Shown here: positions 63,183-64,000 of the stretch, one piece after another | Numbering within the stretch: position 1 is the first letter of the stretch | How the letters are laid out: the number at the start of each line of letters is the position of its first letter | Origin: Leptolyngbya sp. FACHB-60 | GTDB lineage: Bacteria; Cyanobacteriota; Cyanobacteriia; Phormidesmidales; Phormidesmidaceae | DNA: 64,000 nucleotides | Direction of reading: 5' to 3' | Assembly: GCF_014695775.1 (NCBI RefSeq) | Contig: NZ_JACJOX010000077.1 | Location: forward strand, 17,198 to 81,197 | The notes under the pieces: model-generated | Databases searched by the model: none | Told to the model about the DNA's origin: nothing | Seen by the model: the letters and a program-made list of their open reading frames with translations, nothing else | Program-made: the position numbers and the translations under genes

Positions 63183-63998
63183 CTATCTCCACCAGTGACA
63201 AACATCTTGGACAGCCTCAGTAACAGCCGCAAGAGCTTCTTGTTCTGTATCCCTGAAAATCACAGATATTAAGCTAGTTAAACACGGCAAGGCATAGGGA
63301 CGAGTTATCCCTGAAAGGCATCGAATATATTGGATTGGAAAATTTAAGCACTGAGGGGCTAAGGCCGAGAGTACCTTGGCTCGAGACTGCTCATCCCCAA
63401 TCGCTTGGGCCGCCTCCAGGGCTTGGGGCAACAGGGAATCTGGCAACTTATCGGCTAAGGCCGAGAGTACCTCGGCTCGAGACCGCTCATACCCAATCGC
63501 TTGAGCCGCCTCCAGGGCTTGGGGCAACAGGAAATCTGGCAACTTATCGGCTAAGGCCAAGAGGGCCTCGGCTCGATCGTGCTCATCCCCAATCGCTTGG
63601 GCCGCCTCCAGGGCTTGGGGCAACAGGAAATCTGGCAACTTATCGGCTAAGGCCGAGAGTACCTTGGCTCGATCCTGCTCATCCCCAATCGCTTGGGCCG
63701 CCTCGAGGGCTTGGGGCAACAGGGAATCTGGCAACTTATCGGCTAAGGCCAAGAGGGCCTCGGCTCGAGACCAATCATCCCCAATCGCTTGGGCCGCCTC
63801 CAGGGCTTGGGGCATCACCCCTGGCAACTTATCCGCTAAAGCCGAGAGGGCATAGGCTCGAGACCAATTACCCCCAATCGCTTGGGCCGCCTCCAGGGCT
63901 TGGGGCATCAACTCTGGAAACTTATCCGCTAAGGCCGAGAGGACCCGGGCTCGAGACTGCTCATCCCCCATCGCTTGGGCCGCCTCCAGGGCTTGGGG
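63183..63998 (-). CDS. Large tandem-repeat protein, cut by window edge
   Basis: The frame is open to the right edge, so the N-terminus is missing. It holds seven to eight near-identical 33-residue helical repeats (ALEAAQAIGDEQSRAKVLSALADKLPD) and a non-repeat C-terminus. Such repeats are typical of ligand-sensing ends of STAND-type NTPases and similar cyanobacterial proteins. The rest of the gene is outside the window. The repeats are nearly identical at DNA level, so copy number may vary. Confidence 0.85.
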   Translation of the reverse strand, partial: PQALEAAQAMGDEQSRARVLSALADKFPELMPQALEAAQAIGGNWSRAYALSALADKLPGVMPQALEAAQAIGDDWSRAEALLALADKLPDSLLPQALEAAQAIGDEQDRAKVLSALADKLPDFLLPQALEAAQAIGDEHDRAEALLALADKLPDFLLPQALEAAQAIGYERSRAEVLSALADKLPDSLLPQALEAAQAIGDEQSRAKVLSALAPQCLNFPIQYIRCLSGITRPYALPCLTSLISVIFRDTEQEALAAVTEAVQDVCHWWR

Positions 63999-64000
63999 CA

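Noticed and set aside
1..64000. CRISPR array
   Set aside because: No regularly spaced direct repeats with unique spacers were seen; the repeats at 63183-63998 are coding and contiguous.

Overview
The window looks like part of a large conjugative plasmid from a cyanobacterium. The evidence is a MobF relaxase with its coupling protein, an iteron/RepA replicon with a ParA-type partition locus, many cyanobacterial-style sensor kinases (one with an ethylene-receptor sensor domain), and copies of the HIP1 octamer GCGATCGC along its length (for example near 9754, 25610, 38396, 42365, 55552, 62828). No rRNA, convincing tRNA or core housekeeping gene was found. The genus cannot be read from the sequence.

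Layout. (1) 1-10.1 kb is the transfer module. On the minus strand lie the coupling protein (running off the left edge), a membrane protein, a TraI/TrwC-type relaxase-helicase and a small DNA-binding accessory protein. Next to them is a likely oriT whose core at 5000-5015 closely resembles the F-plasmid nic site. To its right is a presumed leading region (small membrane protein, DUF6876, J-domain protein), then a TnpB-like protein with a damaged RuvC site and three plasmid genes. (2) 10.3-12.2 kb holds an NYN-domain protein and an unrecognised gene. (3) 12.3-24.6 kb is a minus-strand conflict/signalling island of the MoxR-vWA-VMAP ternary type. It encodes a trypsin-like protease with two adaptor domains, a membrane protein, an EAD1-VMAP protein, a MoxR ATPase, a vWA-VMAP-FGE fusion, two more FGE-domain proteins, and an unusual adaptor/TRADD-N/sugar-transferase fusion. 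The C-termini of the FGE domains resemble the variable regions of diversity-generating retroelements.

(4) 24.9-29 kb contains a second DUF6876 gene, an unrecognised gene and about 1.2 kb without credible coding sequence but packed with perfect short hairpins and ended by a terminator, probably a very large structured non-coding RNA. (5) 29-34.2 kb is the replicon: three iterons on a 33-bp period, DnaA-like boxes, a RepA (RPA family), ParA and a small ParB-like partner, a 16-bp palindrome repeated around the locus, RadC and a TfoX C-terminal-domain protein. (6) 34.7-52 kb is a cluster of four very large hybrid histidine kinases plus a stand-alone receiver and an XRE regulator, with fragments of at least two insertion sequences between them. 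(7) 52.2-64 kb returns to plasmid backbone: a divergent regulatory region, a plus-strand operon of membrane proteins, a membrane-anchored ATPase and an M23 peptidase (possibly transfer apparatus), an AEP-type primase, small genes, a third DUF6876 copy broken by a stop codon, and the repeat domain of a large protein cut by the window edge.

How the parts fit. The first 10 kb and the 53-61 kb block serve transfer and plasmid DNA metabolism, and 29-33 kb serves replication and partition. The 12-24 kb island and the kinase cluster are cargo. In the island, shared adaptor domains link the protease to both the VMAP arm and the TRADD-N/sugar-transferase arm, which suggests one connected signalling system.
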